A DNA stretch of 44,416 nt from Rhodospirillales bacterium (GTDB lineage: Bacteria; Pseudomonadota; Alphaproteobacteria; Rhodospirillales_A; JACZKS01), in NCBI GenBank assembly GCA_018648445.1, contig JABGRG010000023.1, forward strand, positions 1 to 44,416. The letters run 5' to 3'. Below are positions 1-8,467 of this stretch, piece after piece (within the stretch, counting starts at the first letter, position 1; every line of letters starts with the position of its first letter). The translations under genes were made by a program, and so were the position numbers. The notes under the pieces were generated by a model that worked only from the letters and a program-made list of their open reading frames with translations, did no database searches and was not told where the DNA came from.

Positions 1-298
1 TGCGATCGCCACGGCCATTGCCGCCATTGCCACCGCCGGAATTGGCGTTTGCGTTGGATGCGTTAAAGACCCGGTAATAGTGATCGGCGAACTGGAAAAA
101 ATTCTCCGCTCCGATTCTATCGCCAGCTGAAACCGCGTCACGTGCCAGCGCGAGGTACTTCTCGTGAACCTGTTGCGCCGATCCGCGGATTTTCGCGTCG
201 GAACCGGAATTATCGCCACCGCCATGTTTACCCGAGGAAAACCGTTTACCGTTACCGCGGGGACGCCCACGTCTGGGGCCACTCGAATGTTTCATCAT
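1..298 (-). CDS. DUF4167 family protein, partial at the left edge
   Basis: Reading the minus strand from an ATG at 298 (a second ATG is at 295) gives a protein that runs off the window after about 99 codons. It begins with a basic Arg/Gly/Lys-rich segment (KHSSGPRRGRPRGNGKR). The conserved block follows, with HEKYLALARDAVSAGDR, then ENFFQFADHYYRV, then an Asn/Gly-rich low-complexity stretch. This is the usual layout of DUF4167, an alphaproteobacterial family of unknown function that often sits just downstream of prmC, as here. The basic N-terminus suggests nucleic-acid or ribosome association, but that is inference. The start is not fixed because no strong ribosome binding site is visible. 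The C-terminus is missing. Confidence 0.8.
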   Translation of the reverse strand, partial: MMKHSSGPRRGRPRGNGKRFSSGKHGGGDNSGSDAKIRGSAQQVHEKYLALARDAVSAGDRIGAENFFQFADHYYRVFNASNANANSGGGNGGNGRGDR

Positions 299-520
299 GC
301 CTATTTTTTTGGTTGCACAACCATATCCCAAATTACGCCCAGTCAATGCATCACAGTGCAGAGCACCACGATGCGCGCGACCGTCGGCCGAAAACACAAT
401 CGGCAACAGCGTGTTTGGAGTGGAAACCGGTTCGGCCTCGTGGCTCGAACCCCCGTGGCCCTATAGACCACCTGCGGAAGCCAACGTAGTCAGGTTTTCC
501 GCTTATTCCAACTCTTTTTT

Positions 521-1393
521 TCAACAATCCGGTTTAATTCCGTGCTTGAGGGTCAGACAGCGCACGATGCCGCCTAGATCGCGATGGGTTTGGGCGACAT
601 CCATCGAAGCGGACCGAACGATTTCCGTCACTGCATCTGATTGGCCATATCCGATTTCAATGAAAGCCGCGCCGTGATCATCAAGCAGGGCGGCTATTTG
701 CGGGGCGATGATGCGGTAGGCGTCCAGGCCGTCGGGTCCGCCGGCAAGCGCGCCCGTGGGTTCGAATTGCGAAACCTCGGGGTCAAGCCCGGCCACATCT
801 TCCTCGGGGATATATGGCGGGTTGGCGACAATCACGTCGAACTTATGCTCCAGGCCCGCTGCCCAGTTGCCCTCGATAAATTCCGTGCGCCCACCCAAGT
901 CGAGTTTTTGCGCATTGGCCTGCGCCACTTCCACGGCCCCCGGGTTGATATCGACGCCAATGCCGCAGGCGTCTGACCATTCGCTCAATAGCGCCAGCAG
1001 GATGCACCCGGTTCCGGTTCCCAGATCAAGCACCCGAAGTTTGCCATCACGCCCTTTCGCCCAGTCCAACGCCGCCAGAACCAGGGTTTCGGTATCGGGG
1101 CGCGGGATTAAGGTGTCGGCGGTGACATCGAAGGACAGACTCCAGAATTCGCGCATCCCCAGAATATGGGCCATGGGTTCACGGGCGGCCCGCCGCGCCA
1201 CCAGTTGCGAAAACCTGTCAGCCTGTTCCGCATCCATTTGATGGTCGCGTCGGGTCAGCACCTGGGCCGCATCCAGGCCAAACGCCACGCCCGCAAGCAC
1301 GCGGGCATCCAAACGCGCGCCATCTATCCCAGCCGCTTTCAGCGTCCGCACGGCGTCGTCGAACATATCTCCGAGGATGAGGCTTTGGCTCAA
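521..1393 (-). CDS. prmC: Release-factor glutamine N5-methyltransferase PrmC
   Basis: A 290-residue class I SAM-dependent methyltransferase that methylates the Gln of the GGQ motif in release factors, raising termination efficiency in the cytoplasm. The SAM-binding motif DLGTGTGC lies at about residues 123-130 and the catalytic NPPY motif at 191-194, which is diagnostic of the N5-glutamine methyltransferase family. Length is normal. The chosen start is TTG at 1393, which overlaps the prfA stop by four bases (TTGA), so translation is probably coupled to its substrate gene. An ATG nine codons in is the alternative start. There is no strong Shine-Dalgarno, consistent with coupling. Confidence 0.95.
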   Translation of the reverse strand: MSQSLILGDMFDDAVRTLKAAGIDGARLDARVLAGVAFGLDAAQVLTRRDHQMDAEQADRFSQLVARRAAREPMAHILGMREFWSLSFDVTADTLIPRPDTETLVLAALDWAKGRDGKLRVLDLGTGTGCILLALLSEWSDACGIGVDINPGAVEVAQANAQKLDLGGRTEFIEGNWAAGLEHKFDVIVANPPYIPEEDVAGLDPEVSQFEPTGALAGGPDGLDAYRIIAPQIAALLDDHGAAFIEIGYGQSDAVTEIVRSASMDVAQTHRDLGGIVRCLTLKHGIKPDC

Positions 1394-2463
1394 TCGACTT
1401 CGGACAGACGCGATGCCTGATCCTCCGCCGTCAACGCCTCAACGATTTCGTCGAGATCGCCGTCCATCACCCGGTCCAGTTTGTGCAGGGTCAGGTTGAT
1501 GCGATGGTCGGTGACGCGCCCCTGCGGGAAGTTGTAGGTGCGAATTCGCTCGGAGCGATCCCCCGATCCGACCTGCCCGCGCCTGGCGGCCGAACGTTCG
1601 GCATCGACCTTGGCGCGTTCGGCTTCGTAAATTCGGGAGCGCAGAACCCGCATGGCCTTGGCCTTGTTTTTGTGCTGCGATTTTTCGTCCTGTTGGGAAA
1701 CCACGATGCCGCTGGGAATATGGGTGATGCGAACGGCGCTGTCGGTGGTGTTGACCGATTGTCCGCCAGGGCCACTGGCCCTGAAAACGTCTATGCGAAG
1801 ATCCTTGTCGGCAATTTGAACATCCACCTCTTCGGCTTCGGGAAGAACGGCGACGGTGGCTGCCGAGGTATGGATGCGCCCGCTCGATTCGGTCTCCGGC
1901 ACGCGCTGGACGCGATGAACACCGCTTTCGTACTTCAACTTGGCGAAGACGTTGCGTCCCGAAACAGAAACGGCGGCTTCCTTGTATCCGCCGATGCCCG
2001 TTTCGCTCACATGCATCAGCTCAAACTTCCAGCCGCGTTCTTCGGCATAGCGTTGATACATTCTGAAAAGGTTGGCCGCAAACAACGCCGCTTCCTCGCC
2101 GCCGGTGCCGGCGCGAAGTTCGAGGATGGCGTTTTTCGCATCGGCTTCATCCTTGGGCAGTAACATGACTTGGAGTTGTCGCTCCATCTCGGGAAGCCGC
2201 TCCTTGATGTCCCGCGATTCGGCCTCGGCCAGTTCGCGCATTTCGGCATCGCTGTCCGGGTCCGCCGCCATGGCCTCCAGTTCGGCCATTTCTTCGCGTG
2301 CCTTTCGCACCTGGGAAATACATTCCACCACCGGGCCAAGATCGGAATATTCCTTGGACATACGGGCGAAATCCGCCGATCCGGCGGTGTCCGGGCTGGC
2401 CATCAACGCACCCAGTTCGTCAAATCGGGCAACCACGCGATCCAGTTTTTCGTCGAGACTCAC
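1390..2463 (-). CDS. prfA: Peptide chain release factor 1 (RF1)
   Basis: A 357-residue class I release factor that recognises UAA and UAG in the ribosomal A site and triggers peptidyl-tRNA hydrolysis. The universal GGQ tripeptide is at about residues 233-235 in the context [17 protein letters not shown]. The RF1-type codon-recognition loop reads VPETES, with PET at the position of the PxT tripeptide. The Glu-rich coiled domain 1 is intact and length is normal. The start is GTG at 2463, preceded by an AAGG-type ribosome binding site, six bases after the hemA stop. It lies in a hemA-prfA-prmC run, an arrangement seen in many bacteria, and overlaps prmC. Confidence 0.97.
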   Translation of the reverse strand: MSLDEKLDRVVARFDELGALMASPDTAGSADFARMSKEYSDLGPVVECISQVRKAREEMAELEAMAADPDSDAEMRELAEAESRDIKERLPEMERQLQVMLLPKDEADAKNAILELRAGTGGEEAALFAANLFRMYQRYAEERGWKFELMHVSETGIGGYKEAAVSVSGRNVFAKLKYESGVHRVQRVPETESSGRIHTSAATVAVLPEAEEVDVQIADKDLRIDVFRASGPGGQSVNTTDSAVRITHIPSGIVVSQQDEKSQHKNKAKAMRVLRSRIYEAERAKVDAERSAARRGQVGSGDRSERIRTYNFPQGRVTDHRINLTLHKLDRVMDGDLDEIVEALTAEDQASRLSEVD

Positions 2464-2469
2464 TTGCCC

Positions 2470-3744
2470 TTATCCTTTCGTTTCATCGTCAAGGCCGAAC
2501 AGGTGATTGAGCGCCTGTTCCGCATCTTCAAGCTCTGTGGCCGATTGCTGTGAGGCGATATCGCGCATGGCCCGCGATGGACCGTGAAGCAACCGGTTGA
2601 CCAATAGCCGCGTTGCCCGCTCGGCGTTGTCGGGCGATTCTTCCAGCGTTCTCGTTCGAACGTCCTCGAAGTAGGTCCGCAGGTTCGTCAAAGCGGGGAC
2701 GGCGGCACGCTCCGCCCGGCCATGCAGGTACGCCGCCGCCTCGGCGTCGACAATTTTCCATGCCGCCTTGGCCTCGGCTTCGCGGTTGGCCAGCCCTTCG
2801 AGAGCGACCTGTTCCAGATCGTTCAGATCGTACAGAAAAGCGCCATCCAGCCGGTTGACCGCAGGCTCCACATCGCCGGGAATTCCCGTATCGATCAAAA
2901 ACACCGGCTTGCGGCGACGACCGCGCAAAGCAGCCGATACCATGTCGGAGCTAAGGACATGCTTGTGGCGGCCCAATGCAGCGACCGTCACATCCGCTTC
3001 CGCCAGAAGGCGCGGCATGTCGTCATAGGCGGCGAAGTGGCAATCCATGCTTCGCGCTGCCGCCTGGGCCCGGGCCTCGGTCGGATGTATAACGGTAAGA
3101 GCGGTGACGCCGCCGGCCAGCATTTCACCGGCCACCAGTTCACCCATTTCGCCGGCCCCGATCAACAGGCCCGTACAGCGTGAAAGATCGCCATGAAGAT
3201 CTCTCGCCAACTGAACGGCGGCGGCGGCGATGGAGACCGGACGTTCGCCGATGGCGGTTTGCGTACGCACCCGCTTGGCTGCCCCGTAAGCCGCTTGCAG
3301 CAGGGGCTCCAGTGTAGCTCCGACCATATCGGCCGAGCGCGCCATGCGGTGACACGCCTTGACCTGACCCAGCACCTGCGGCTCGCCGACCACCTGGCTG
3401 TCGAGCGACGCGGTGACGCTGAAAATATGGCGAACGGCGTCCGTGTCCCAATAAACGTAAAGGCTGCCCGCCAGTTCCGCCGGGTCCATGCCCGCATGTC
3501 CGGCCAGCGCCGCCGTTACAGCGCGAACGGCAACGTCACGCTCGGTATGGGCGGCCTGAACCTCGACCCGATCACACGTCGACAACACCAGGGCCTCGTC
3601 GACGCCTTCGGCGCGCAAGCGATCAAAAAACGGCCCTACCGCCGGGTCCTCGATGAACAAACGGTCGCGCAAGGCCAGCGAACCGGACCTATGGTTGGCG
3701 CCGACAATGATTGCGCGCTTGGTGGGGGAAGGTTCTGCCGCCAT
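2470..3744 (-). CDS. hemA: Glutamyl-tRNA reductase
   Basis: A 424-residue NADPH-dependent enzyme that reduces glutamyl-tRNA to glutamate-1-semialdehyde, the first committed step of C5-pathway tetrapyrrole synthesis. The N-terminal block GANHRSGSL, the catalytic Cys57 in LSTCDRVEV and the nucleotide-binding GAGEMG at 196-201 are in order. The segment RPVSIAAAAVQLARDL matches the family signature before the Rossmann domain. The Cys motif reads STCDR where the common form is STCNR; the catalytic Cys itself is present. Presence of this gene implies the C5 route rather than, or in addition to, ALA synthase. The start is ATG at 3744, nine bases after the hisS stop, and prfA follows closely. Confidence 0.95.
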   Translation of the reverse strand: MAAEPSPTKRAIIVGANHRSGSLALRDRLFIEDPAVGPFFDRLRAEGVDEALVLSTCDRVEVQAAHTERDVAVRAVTAALAGHAGMDPAELAGSLYVYWDTDAVRHIFSVTASLDSQVVGEPQVLGQVKACHRMARSADMVGATLEPLLQAAYGAAKRVRTQTAIGERPVSIAAAAVQLARDLHGDLSRCTGLLIGAGEMGELVAGEMLAGGVTALTVIHPTEARAQAAARSMDCHFAAYDDMPRLLAEADVTVAALGRHKHVLSSDMVSAALRGRRRKPVFLIDTGIPGDVEPAVNRLDGAFLYDLNDLEQVALEGLANREAEAKAAWKIVDAEAAAYLHGRAERAAVPALTNLRTYFEDVRTRTLEESPDNAERATRLLVNRLLHGPSRAMRDIASQQSATELEDAEQALNHLFGLDDETKG

Positions 3745-3753
3745 GCGGCCTGC

Positions 3754-4992
3754 CTAGCGGAAGCGGTCGAGGTGTGTCTCCAAAGCCGTCAGAGGCACCT
3801 CGGCCTGCTCACCGGAGTCCATGTCGCGCACCGTGGCCGCCTGGCGTGCGATTTCGTCTTCGCCCAAGATGACCGTGGCGCAGGCGTTCGCGGCGTTTGC
3901 GCGCTTCATTCGCTTTCCCAGGTTCCCGCTAAACCCGAGATCAACCGCAAAACCGGCGCGGCGCAATTGCTGGGTAATCGCCAGCGCGGTATCTGCAGCC
4001 TCGGCTCCGACAGGAATGATAACGACGGGGCGCTCCTTTTCGAGGCCGCCCTCGACCAGCATGGCCAGCCGCTCCACACCCGCCGCCCAGCCGATGCCCG
4101 GCGTCGCCGGTCCGCCCATTTGCTTGACCAGACCGTCGTAGCGTCCGCCGCCCAGCACCGTTCCTTGGGCACCCAGGGCGGTGGTCGTGAATTCAAAGGC
4201 CGAATGACAATAATAATCCAGCCCGCGCACCATGCGGGGGTTGAGCGTGTACTTTACCCCCGCAATTTCCAACCCATTCAGCAGGTCATCGAAAAAACGG
4301 CGCGATTCGTCATTCAGGCTGTCCGACATCAAAGGCGCATCGGCAACGATTGCTTTATCTTTTTCGTCCTTCGAATCGAGGATTCGTAACGGATTGCGGT
4401 GCAGCCTTTCTCGGCTGTCTTCCGACAAATTCTGGCCTTCTAGATATTCGACAAGGCGTGTCCGATAGGCATTTCGGCTTTCGGCATCGCCGAGGCTGTT
4501 CAACTCGCAAACCACATGTTCGCTGAGGCCCAGTTCATCCAGAATCTGCGCGCCCAGCGCAATGATCTCGACATCGGCTTGCGCGCCGGGCACACCCAGA
4601 AGCTCGGCTCCGATCTGATTGAATTGCCGCTGGCGGCCCTTTTGCGGGCGTTCGTAGCGAAACATGGGGCCGCGATAAAACAATTTAAGCGGTAGCTTTT
4701 GTGCCAGTCCGCCCGAAATGAATGCCCGGGCCACACCCGCTGTACCTTCGGGGCGAAGGGTGATGCGTTCCTTGCCCTTGTCCTCGAAAGTATACATTTC
4801 CTTGGTGACGATATCGGAGGTATCACCCAGGGTGCGCGCGAAAACCTCGGTCGATTCAAAGATCGGGGTGACAATTTCCGAATATCCATAGCGCGAAGCG
4901 ACCGCGAACGCCGTTTGTTCGACATGGCGGTGGCGCAGGATATCGTCGTCTAACAGGTCGTGGGTGCCGCGTACCGGCTTCAGAGAGGCCAT
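3754..4992 (-). CDS. hisS: Histidyl-tRNA synthetase
   Basis: A 412-residue class II aminoacyl-tRNA synthetase that charges tRNA-His. It begins with KPVRGTHDLL. Class II motif 2 is seen in the LRPEGTAGVARAFI and YRGPMFRYERPQKGRQRQF region. The histidine-binding loops are RGLDYYCHSAFEF and GGGRYDGL, and motif 3 lies in PGIGWAAGVERLAM. The C-terminal anticodon-binding alpha/beta domain covers roughly residues 320-412. Length fits the bacterial short form. The start is ATG at 4992, 26 bases after the ispG stop. The gene sits in the collinear minus-strand run and is probably co-transcribed with ispG and hemA. Confidence 0.96.
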   Translation of the reverse strand: MASLKPVRGTHDLLDDDILRHRHVEQTAFAVASRYGYSEIVTPIFESTEVFARTLGDTSDIVTKEMYTFEDKGKERITLRPEGTAGVARAFISGGLAQKLPLKLFYRGPMFRYERPQKGRQRQFNQIGAELLGVPGAQADVEIIALGAQILDELGLSEHVVCELNSLGDAESRNAYRTRLVEYLEGQNLSEDSRERLHRNPLRILDSKDEKDKAIVADAPLMSDSLNDESRRFFDDLLNGLEIAGVKYTLNPRMVRGLDYYCHSAFEFTTTALGAQGTVLGGGRYDGLVKQMGGPATPGIGWAAGVERLAMLVEGGLEKERPVVIIPVGAEAADTALAITQQLRRAGFAVDLGFSGNLGKRMKRANAANACATVILGEDEIARQAATVRDMDSGEQAEVPLTALETHLDRFR

Positions 4993-5018
4993 TTCTTCCT
5001 TGGTCCGTTTACTTCTCG

Positions 5019-6257
5019 CTACGAGTTAGCTGTTCCATAGCGCTTTTTTACATAAATCTCGACGATTTCCTGAAATTCCTCGGCGATTTTCGAACCCCGA
5101 AGCGTTACCGTCTTGCGACCGTCCACATAAACCGGTGCGACGGGGTCCTCGCCGATTCCCGGCAGGCTAATGCCGATATCGGCGTGTTTGCTTTCGCCGG
5201 GACCGTTCACGATACAGCCCATGACCGCCAAGTTCATGGTTTCGGCGCCGGGGTAAAGCTCACGCCATTCGGGCATGCGCGCGCGTACATGGGTCTGGAT
5301 ACTATCGGCCAATTCCTGGAAAACGGTGCTGGTCGTCCGCCCGCATCCCGGACATGACGTTACCAACGGCGCAAATGAGCGAAAGCCCATGGTTTGCAGG
5401 ATTTCCTGGGCGACGATGACCTCGCGCGTGCGGTCGCCGCCCGGTTCGGGGGTCAGGGATACGCGGATGGTGTCGCCGATCCCTTCTTGCAAAAGCACCG
5501 CCATCGCCGCACTTGAGGCGACGATGCCCTTCGATCCCATACCCGCTTCGGTCAGGCCCAGATGCAGCGCGTAATCGCCGTGTGCGGCTAAATCCCGGTA
5601 AACGTCGATCAGGCTCTGTACGTCGCTGACCTTGCACGAAAGTACGATTTTGTCGCGCCCCAGTCCTAACTCTTCGGCCCGGGCTGCGCTGTCCACCGCC
5701 GAGGCGACGAGCGCTTCGCGGGTGATTTCGGCCAGGTCTTTCGGTTGAGCCAAGCGCGCGTTTTCATCCATCCGCCGGGACAGTTGTTCCTGATCCAGGC
5801 TGCCCCAGTTGACGCCGATGCGCACCGGCCGGTCATATTTCAGGGCGGTTTCGATCATAGCCGAATAGCGGCTGTCACGCTTTTCGCGAAAACCGACATT
5901 TCCCGGATTGATCCGGTACTTGGCGAGGGCTTCGGCGCAATCGGGGTGGTCCGCCAACAGTTTGTGTCCGACGTAATGGAAATCACCAACCAGCGGAACG
6001 TCCAGCCCCATTGCCGCCAGTCGATCCCGAATGCGCGGTACGGCAGCCGCCGATTCCGCGCGGTCCACTGTAATGCGAACGATTTCAGAACCCGCCTGGG
6101 CCAGCGCCGCGACCTGAGCCGTGGTTCCATCGACGTCGGCGGTGTCGGTGTTGGTCATGGATTGAACCACAATCGGCGCGTCACCGCCGATGATTACCGA
6201 GCCGACTTTTACCGGAACGCTTTTCCGGCGGGTGATTTGAAATGTTCCTGCGGGCAT
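5019..6257 (-). CDS. ispG: 4-Hydroxy-3-methylbut-2-enyl diphosphate synthase IspG
   Basis: A 412-residue iron-sulfur enzyme of the MEP isoprenoid pathway that converts MEcPP to HMBPP. The N-terminal TIM barrel starts with the [10 protein letters not shown] and QSMTNTDT motifs. The C-terminal domain carries the three [4Fe-4S] cysteines, Cys302 and Cys305 in SCPGCGRTT and Cys348 in [10 protein letters not shown], and the conserved Glu355. Length is standard for the bacterial form. The start is ATG at 6257, about 96 bases after the rodZ-like stop, and the intervening spacer holds a perfect 16-bp palindrome. hisS follows 26 bases downstream. Confidence 0.96.
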   Translation of the reverse strand: MPAGTFQITRRKSVPVKVGSVIIGGDAPIVVQSMTNTDTADVDGTTAQVAALAQAGSEIVRITVDRAESAAAVPRIRDRLAAMGLDVPLVGDFHYVGHKLLADHPDCAEALAKYRINPGNVGFREKRDSRYSAMIETALKYDRPVRIGVNWGSLDQEQLSRRMDENARLAQPKDLAEITREALVASAVDSAARAEELGLGRDKIVLSCKVSDVQSLIDVYRDLAAHGDYALHLGLTEAGMGSKGIVASSAAMAVLLQEGIGDTIRVSLTPEPGGDRTREVIVAQEILQTMGFRSFAPLVTSCPGCGRTTSTVFQELADSIQTHVRARMPEWRELYPGAETMNLAVMGCIVNGPGESKHADIGISLPGIGEDPVAPVYVDGRKTVTLRGSKIAEEFQEIVEIYVKKRYGTANS

Positions 6258-6282
6258 TCCGCGTGTCTTTCGTCAATTGGGC

Positions 6283-6298
6283 GCGCCACCGGTGGCGC
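6283..6298. repeat. Perfect 16-bp palindrome between the rodZ-like gene and ispG
   Basis: GCGCCACCGGTGGCGC is a perfect palindrome in the 96-bp spacer between the rodZ-like stop and the ispG start. A further GGTGG/CCACC repeat lies beside it, so several hairpins could form on the minus-strand transcript. There is no T-tract after it, so it is not a standard rho-independent terminator. It could act as an mRNA stability element or a protein-binding site. Confidence 0.5.
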
Positions 6299-6353
6299 CA
6301 CCGATCAGGTGGTAAACCATTTCAAAGCTATATGGAAACCCTTGGTCGCCGGA

Positions 6354-8033
6354 TCAATCAAGCACCGCCGTGCCGGACCGCAGACGTTCGGCGTCGAGCG
6401 CCACGTTCCGGCGCACCGCGCCAACACCGCCAATAGGAGCTACGGCCTTGCCACCGACCAGAATTTCCAACGCTCCGGCATTTCCGGTCAAAAGCGACAG
6501 GCCCGGCCTGTCGGGAACGCGGTAACTGTCACCGGCGCGCAAAAGGCGTGTCACCAGAAGACGGCGGGCGACGCCGTCGCGAACCTGTATCCAACTGTCG
6601 GATTTGGCGCGAACGACGATATCGGCAGCACTATCGGCAACAGCTGGTGCCGGTTCGGCGGGAGCAGGTGGCTCGGTCACTTCGGGGGCTGCCGGGATGG
6701 CCGCGATCTGGCTCGCCGGTGCGGGCGTTTCGGCAACCGTTGCGGCTTCGATGGGAGCCGCTGGTGTTGCCGGAGCCGCTGGTTCCGTCTGTGCCGTAGG
6801 TTCCTCAGCCGGAGCCGCCGGTTCCACCGACGCAGCTGGCTCAGGGGGCGTCACGGGTTCTTCGACCGGAGCGACGGGTTCGGGTTCCGGTTGGGCGACA
6901 ACCGTTTCGGCAACCGTTGGCTCGGGTGTAACCGGGGTCTCCGGTTGTGCGGGTGCGGGAGCCTCGCGAAGCGCTCGGGTTTCCGCAACCGCCAAGTCAG
7001 CCGCCGTTAAGGTGTCGCGCGGAGTGGGTGCCGGCGCGACCGGGGGAGCTGGTGGGGCCGGAACTTCGGGCGCGGGCGCGCTGGGCACTTCGGCAACCTG
7101 CGGCGCACTCTCCACCGGGGTTTCAGGAACGGGCTCAACGGGTGTCTCCGCTACTTGCGGGGTAGGCTGCGGGATTTCCGGCGCTGGCGTAGGAACGCTC
7201 TGGACGGGTTCGACCACAGGTACGACTTCAGGCGTTGCGGGCGGCGCGGGCTCCGACGCGATTTGCGGTTCGGGGGTGGGCGTTGCGACAGGTGTCGGTA
7301 CGACCACCGGCTCAACCGCCGGCGCAGCCGTAACTTCGGCGACGGGCGGTTCGACGATAACTGGTGCCGGGGCCGGGGCAGGTGGTGTTGATTGGGTTAC
7401 GGTGGGGGGCGTGGGCGGAGTCTCAGGTGCGCTTTCCGCTGGCGCGTTTTCGACGGGCATGCTTTCCGCGGGCGGAGCCACCAAAGGCGGAGCCTCTATG
7501 GGTGATTGCTGGGGCGTTTGCGGCATTTCGACCGGGGTCGGCGTTGCGCTAACTGGGTCGGCAGGTTTCGCCGGATCATCTGACAGAAGTGTCGCCAGAC
7601 GTTCGGGAAGTGCCGGGACGATGTTGTCGAATACGGAATCCTTCGATGATCCGACGTACCACGCGCCGTAGGCGACCCCGACCAGCAGAATTCCAATGAA
7701 GACAATGGCCGCGCCGGGCGTTCCGCGTTCCGCAATGGGAGATGGAAAGACGAGGGCCGGCCGGCCTTCCAGATTTTCCGCCTCGACTTTGAAGCGTCGC
7801 ACCACTTCTTCGGAATCTAGACCGAGATGTTCAGCGTAGGTGCGAACAAAACCGACCGCGTAAGAGGCGCCGGGCAGATCTTCGTAGCGTCCTTCCTCGA
7901 TAGCTTCAAGGTACGGATAGCGGATTCGCAGAATCGCCGAAACGTCCTGCAATTCTTCACCGAGGCGCAGGCGCGAAGCCCTTAGAAGCGCGCCCACTCC
8001 GGGTTCTAGGCTTTGTTCGTCTTCAGATTTCAT
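6354..8033 (-). CDS. RodZ-like helix-turn-helix membrane protein with a very long Pro/Ala linker
   Basis: A 559-residue protein with RodZ/YfgA-type layout. A cytoplasmic HTH_25-type helix-turn-helix lies at about residues 12-85 (GALLRASRLRLGEELQDVS, YLEAIEEGRYEDLPG, GFVRTYAEHLGLD). A single transmembrane helix follows at about 108-127. A Pro/Ala/Val/Glu-rich segment of some 310 residues fills the middle, and a C-terminal DUF4115 domain lies at about 470-545 (SWIQVRDG, LRAGDSYRVPD, LTGNAGALEILVGG). RodZ links MreB to the cell-wall elongation machinery. RodZ proteins are usually much shorter, so the linker is the odd feature; its DNA is low-complexity. Position just before ispG matches a frequently seen rodZ-ispG(-hisS) order. 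The exact role is inferred from domain layout. Confidence 0.85.
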   Translation of the reverse strand: MKSEDEQSLEPGVGALLRASRLRLGEELQDVSAILRIRYPYLEAIEEGRYEDLPGASYAVGFVRTYAEHLGLDSEEVVRRFKVEAENLEGRPALVFPSPIAERGTPGAAIVFIGILLVGVAYGAWYVGSSKDSVFDNIVPALPERLATLLSDDPAKPADPVSATPTPVEMPQTPQQSPIEAPPLVAPPAESMPVENAPAESAPETPPTPPTVTQSTPPAPAPAPVIVEPPVAEVTAAPAVEPVVVPTPVATPTPEPQIASEPAPPATPEVVPVVEPVQSVPTPAPEIPQPTPQVAETPVEPVPETPVESAPQVAEVPSAPAPEVPAPPAPPVAPAPTPRDTLTAADLAVAETRALREAPAPAQPETPVTPEPTVAETVVAQPEPEPVAPVEEPVTPPEPAASVEPAAPAEEPTAQTEPAAPATPAAPIEAATVAETPAPASQIAAIPAAPEVTEPPAPAEPAPAVADSAADIVVRAKSDSWIQVRDGVARRLLVTRLLRAGDSYRVPDRPGLSLLTGNAGALEILVGGKAVAPIGGVGAVRRNVALDAERLRSGTAVLD

Positions 8034-8195
8034 AATCGCGCCTGTCGGGAAACCGCTATCGAGAAACTATCGCGCCGTTTAGTTAAAATATCCTTGAGAA
8101 GAATAAACCGGGGCATCCAGAAAAGGCCCGAAATCCCCCAAAATCAGACGCGGGTATTCTGCCCAAATATTAAGAAAACTCAAGCGCTAAACCGT

Positions 8196-8229
8196 AATAC
8201 CAAATTGCATATAGGATAACCCGTTGAGA
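8196..8229 (+). repeat. Left 34-nt terminal inverted repeat of the element
   Basis: This arm begins AATACCAAATTGCATATAGG and continues through GATAACCCGTTGAGA. It matches the reverse complement of 8429-8462 at 32 of 34 positions; the two differences are both A/G transitions. Confidence 0.85.
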
Positions 8230-8324
8230 TCGTCACCGCGCCCCGTCGGGTAGGAGCAAAGCTGCAGGCGATGCGCGTGCATCGGTAAGGCTTTGCGACG
8301 CCCTCCGACGGGGCGCGGTGACGA
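8230..8324 (+). other. Left hairpin of the element (20-bp stem, 55-nt loop)
   Basis: The arms 8230-8249 and 8305-8324 are perfectly complementary over 20 bp (TCGTCACCGCGCCCCGTCGG on the 5' side). The 55-nt loop can fold further. GCAAAGC (8256-8262) pairs with GCTTTGC (8290-8296), and CGATGC (8269-8274) pairs with GCATCG (8279-8284) around a four-base turn. Confidence 0.8.
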
Positions 8325-8333
8325 CCGTACCGG

Positions 8334-8428
8334 CGGCCATTCAAGGCTTTCGGACGTCGTCGCACACGCCTTACGATGCAAAGGCATCGCCGCGCCGTGC
8401 GCTCCTAGCCGAAAGCCTTGAATGGCCG
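8334..8428 (-). other. Right hairpin of the element (20-bp stem, 55-nt loop)
   Basis: The arms 8334-8353 and 8409-8428 are perfectly complementary over 20 bp (CGGCCATTCAAGGCTTTCGG). This sequence is unrelated to the left stem. The loop is again 55 nt and, read on the minus strand, aligns with the left loop. It has the same apical CGATGC/GCATCG pair (8374-8379 with 8384-8389) and a middle CGCAC/GTGCG pairing at the equivalent place. Confidence 0.8.
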
Positions 8429-8462
8429 TCTCAATGGGTTATCCTATATGCAACTTGGTATT
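8429..8462 (-). repeat. Right 34-nt terminal inverted repeat of the element
   Basis: Read on the minus strand it begins AATACCAAGTTGCATATAGG and continues through GATAACCCATTGAGA. It pairs with 8196-8229 and ends five bases before the ptsP stop codon. Confidence 0.85.
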
Positions 8463-8467
8463 TTGCC

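Larger units (their letters stand above)
8196..8462. mobile_element. 267-bp intergenic inverted-repeat element built from two mirrored half-elements
   Basis: This element fills most of the 434-bp gene-free stretch between the ptsP stop (8468) and the rodZ-like start (8033). The remaining part, 8034-8195, shows nothing recognisable beyond presumed promoter DNA. The ends are 34-nt inverted repeats matching at 32 of 34 positions. Inside lie two hairpins, each with 20-bp perfect arms and a 55-nt loop, in opposite orientation around a centre near 8329. The two loops are clearly related (shared TAGGAGC, then GCGATGC and TGCATCG around a short variable turn, then TAAGGC and TGCGACG). The two 20-bp stems are unrelated in sequence. 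No ORF is present. It resembles a MITE or a structured intergenic repeat; mobility is inferred from its symmetry only. No flanking target duplication was confirmed. Confidence 0.75.

Noticed and set aside
304..322. Seven T residues beside a GGTTGCACAACC hairpin, considered as a terminator
   Set aside because: The T-run lies on the wrong side of the hairpin for the plus strand, and the stem of five pairs is weak for the minus strand.
440..470. GGTTCGAGCC on the minus strand, resembling a tRNA T-loop
   Set aside because: The flanking bases do not pair as a T-stem, and no acceptor, D or anticodon arm can be assembled around it.
6604..7671. A 355-codon Gly/Ala/Ser/Thr-rich plus-strand frame
   Set aside because: It is the complement of the Pro/Ala-rich linker of the rodZ-like gene. 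The composition follows from that and not from a real protein.
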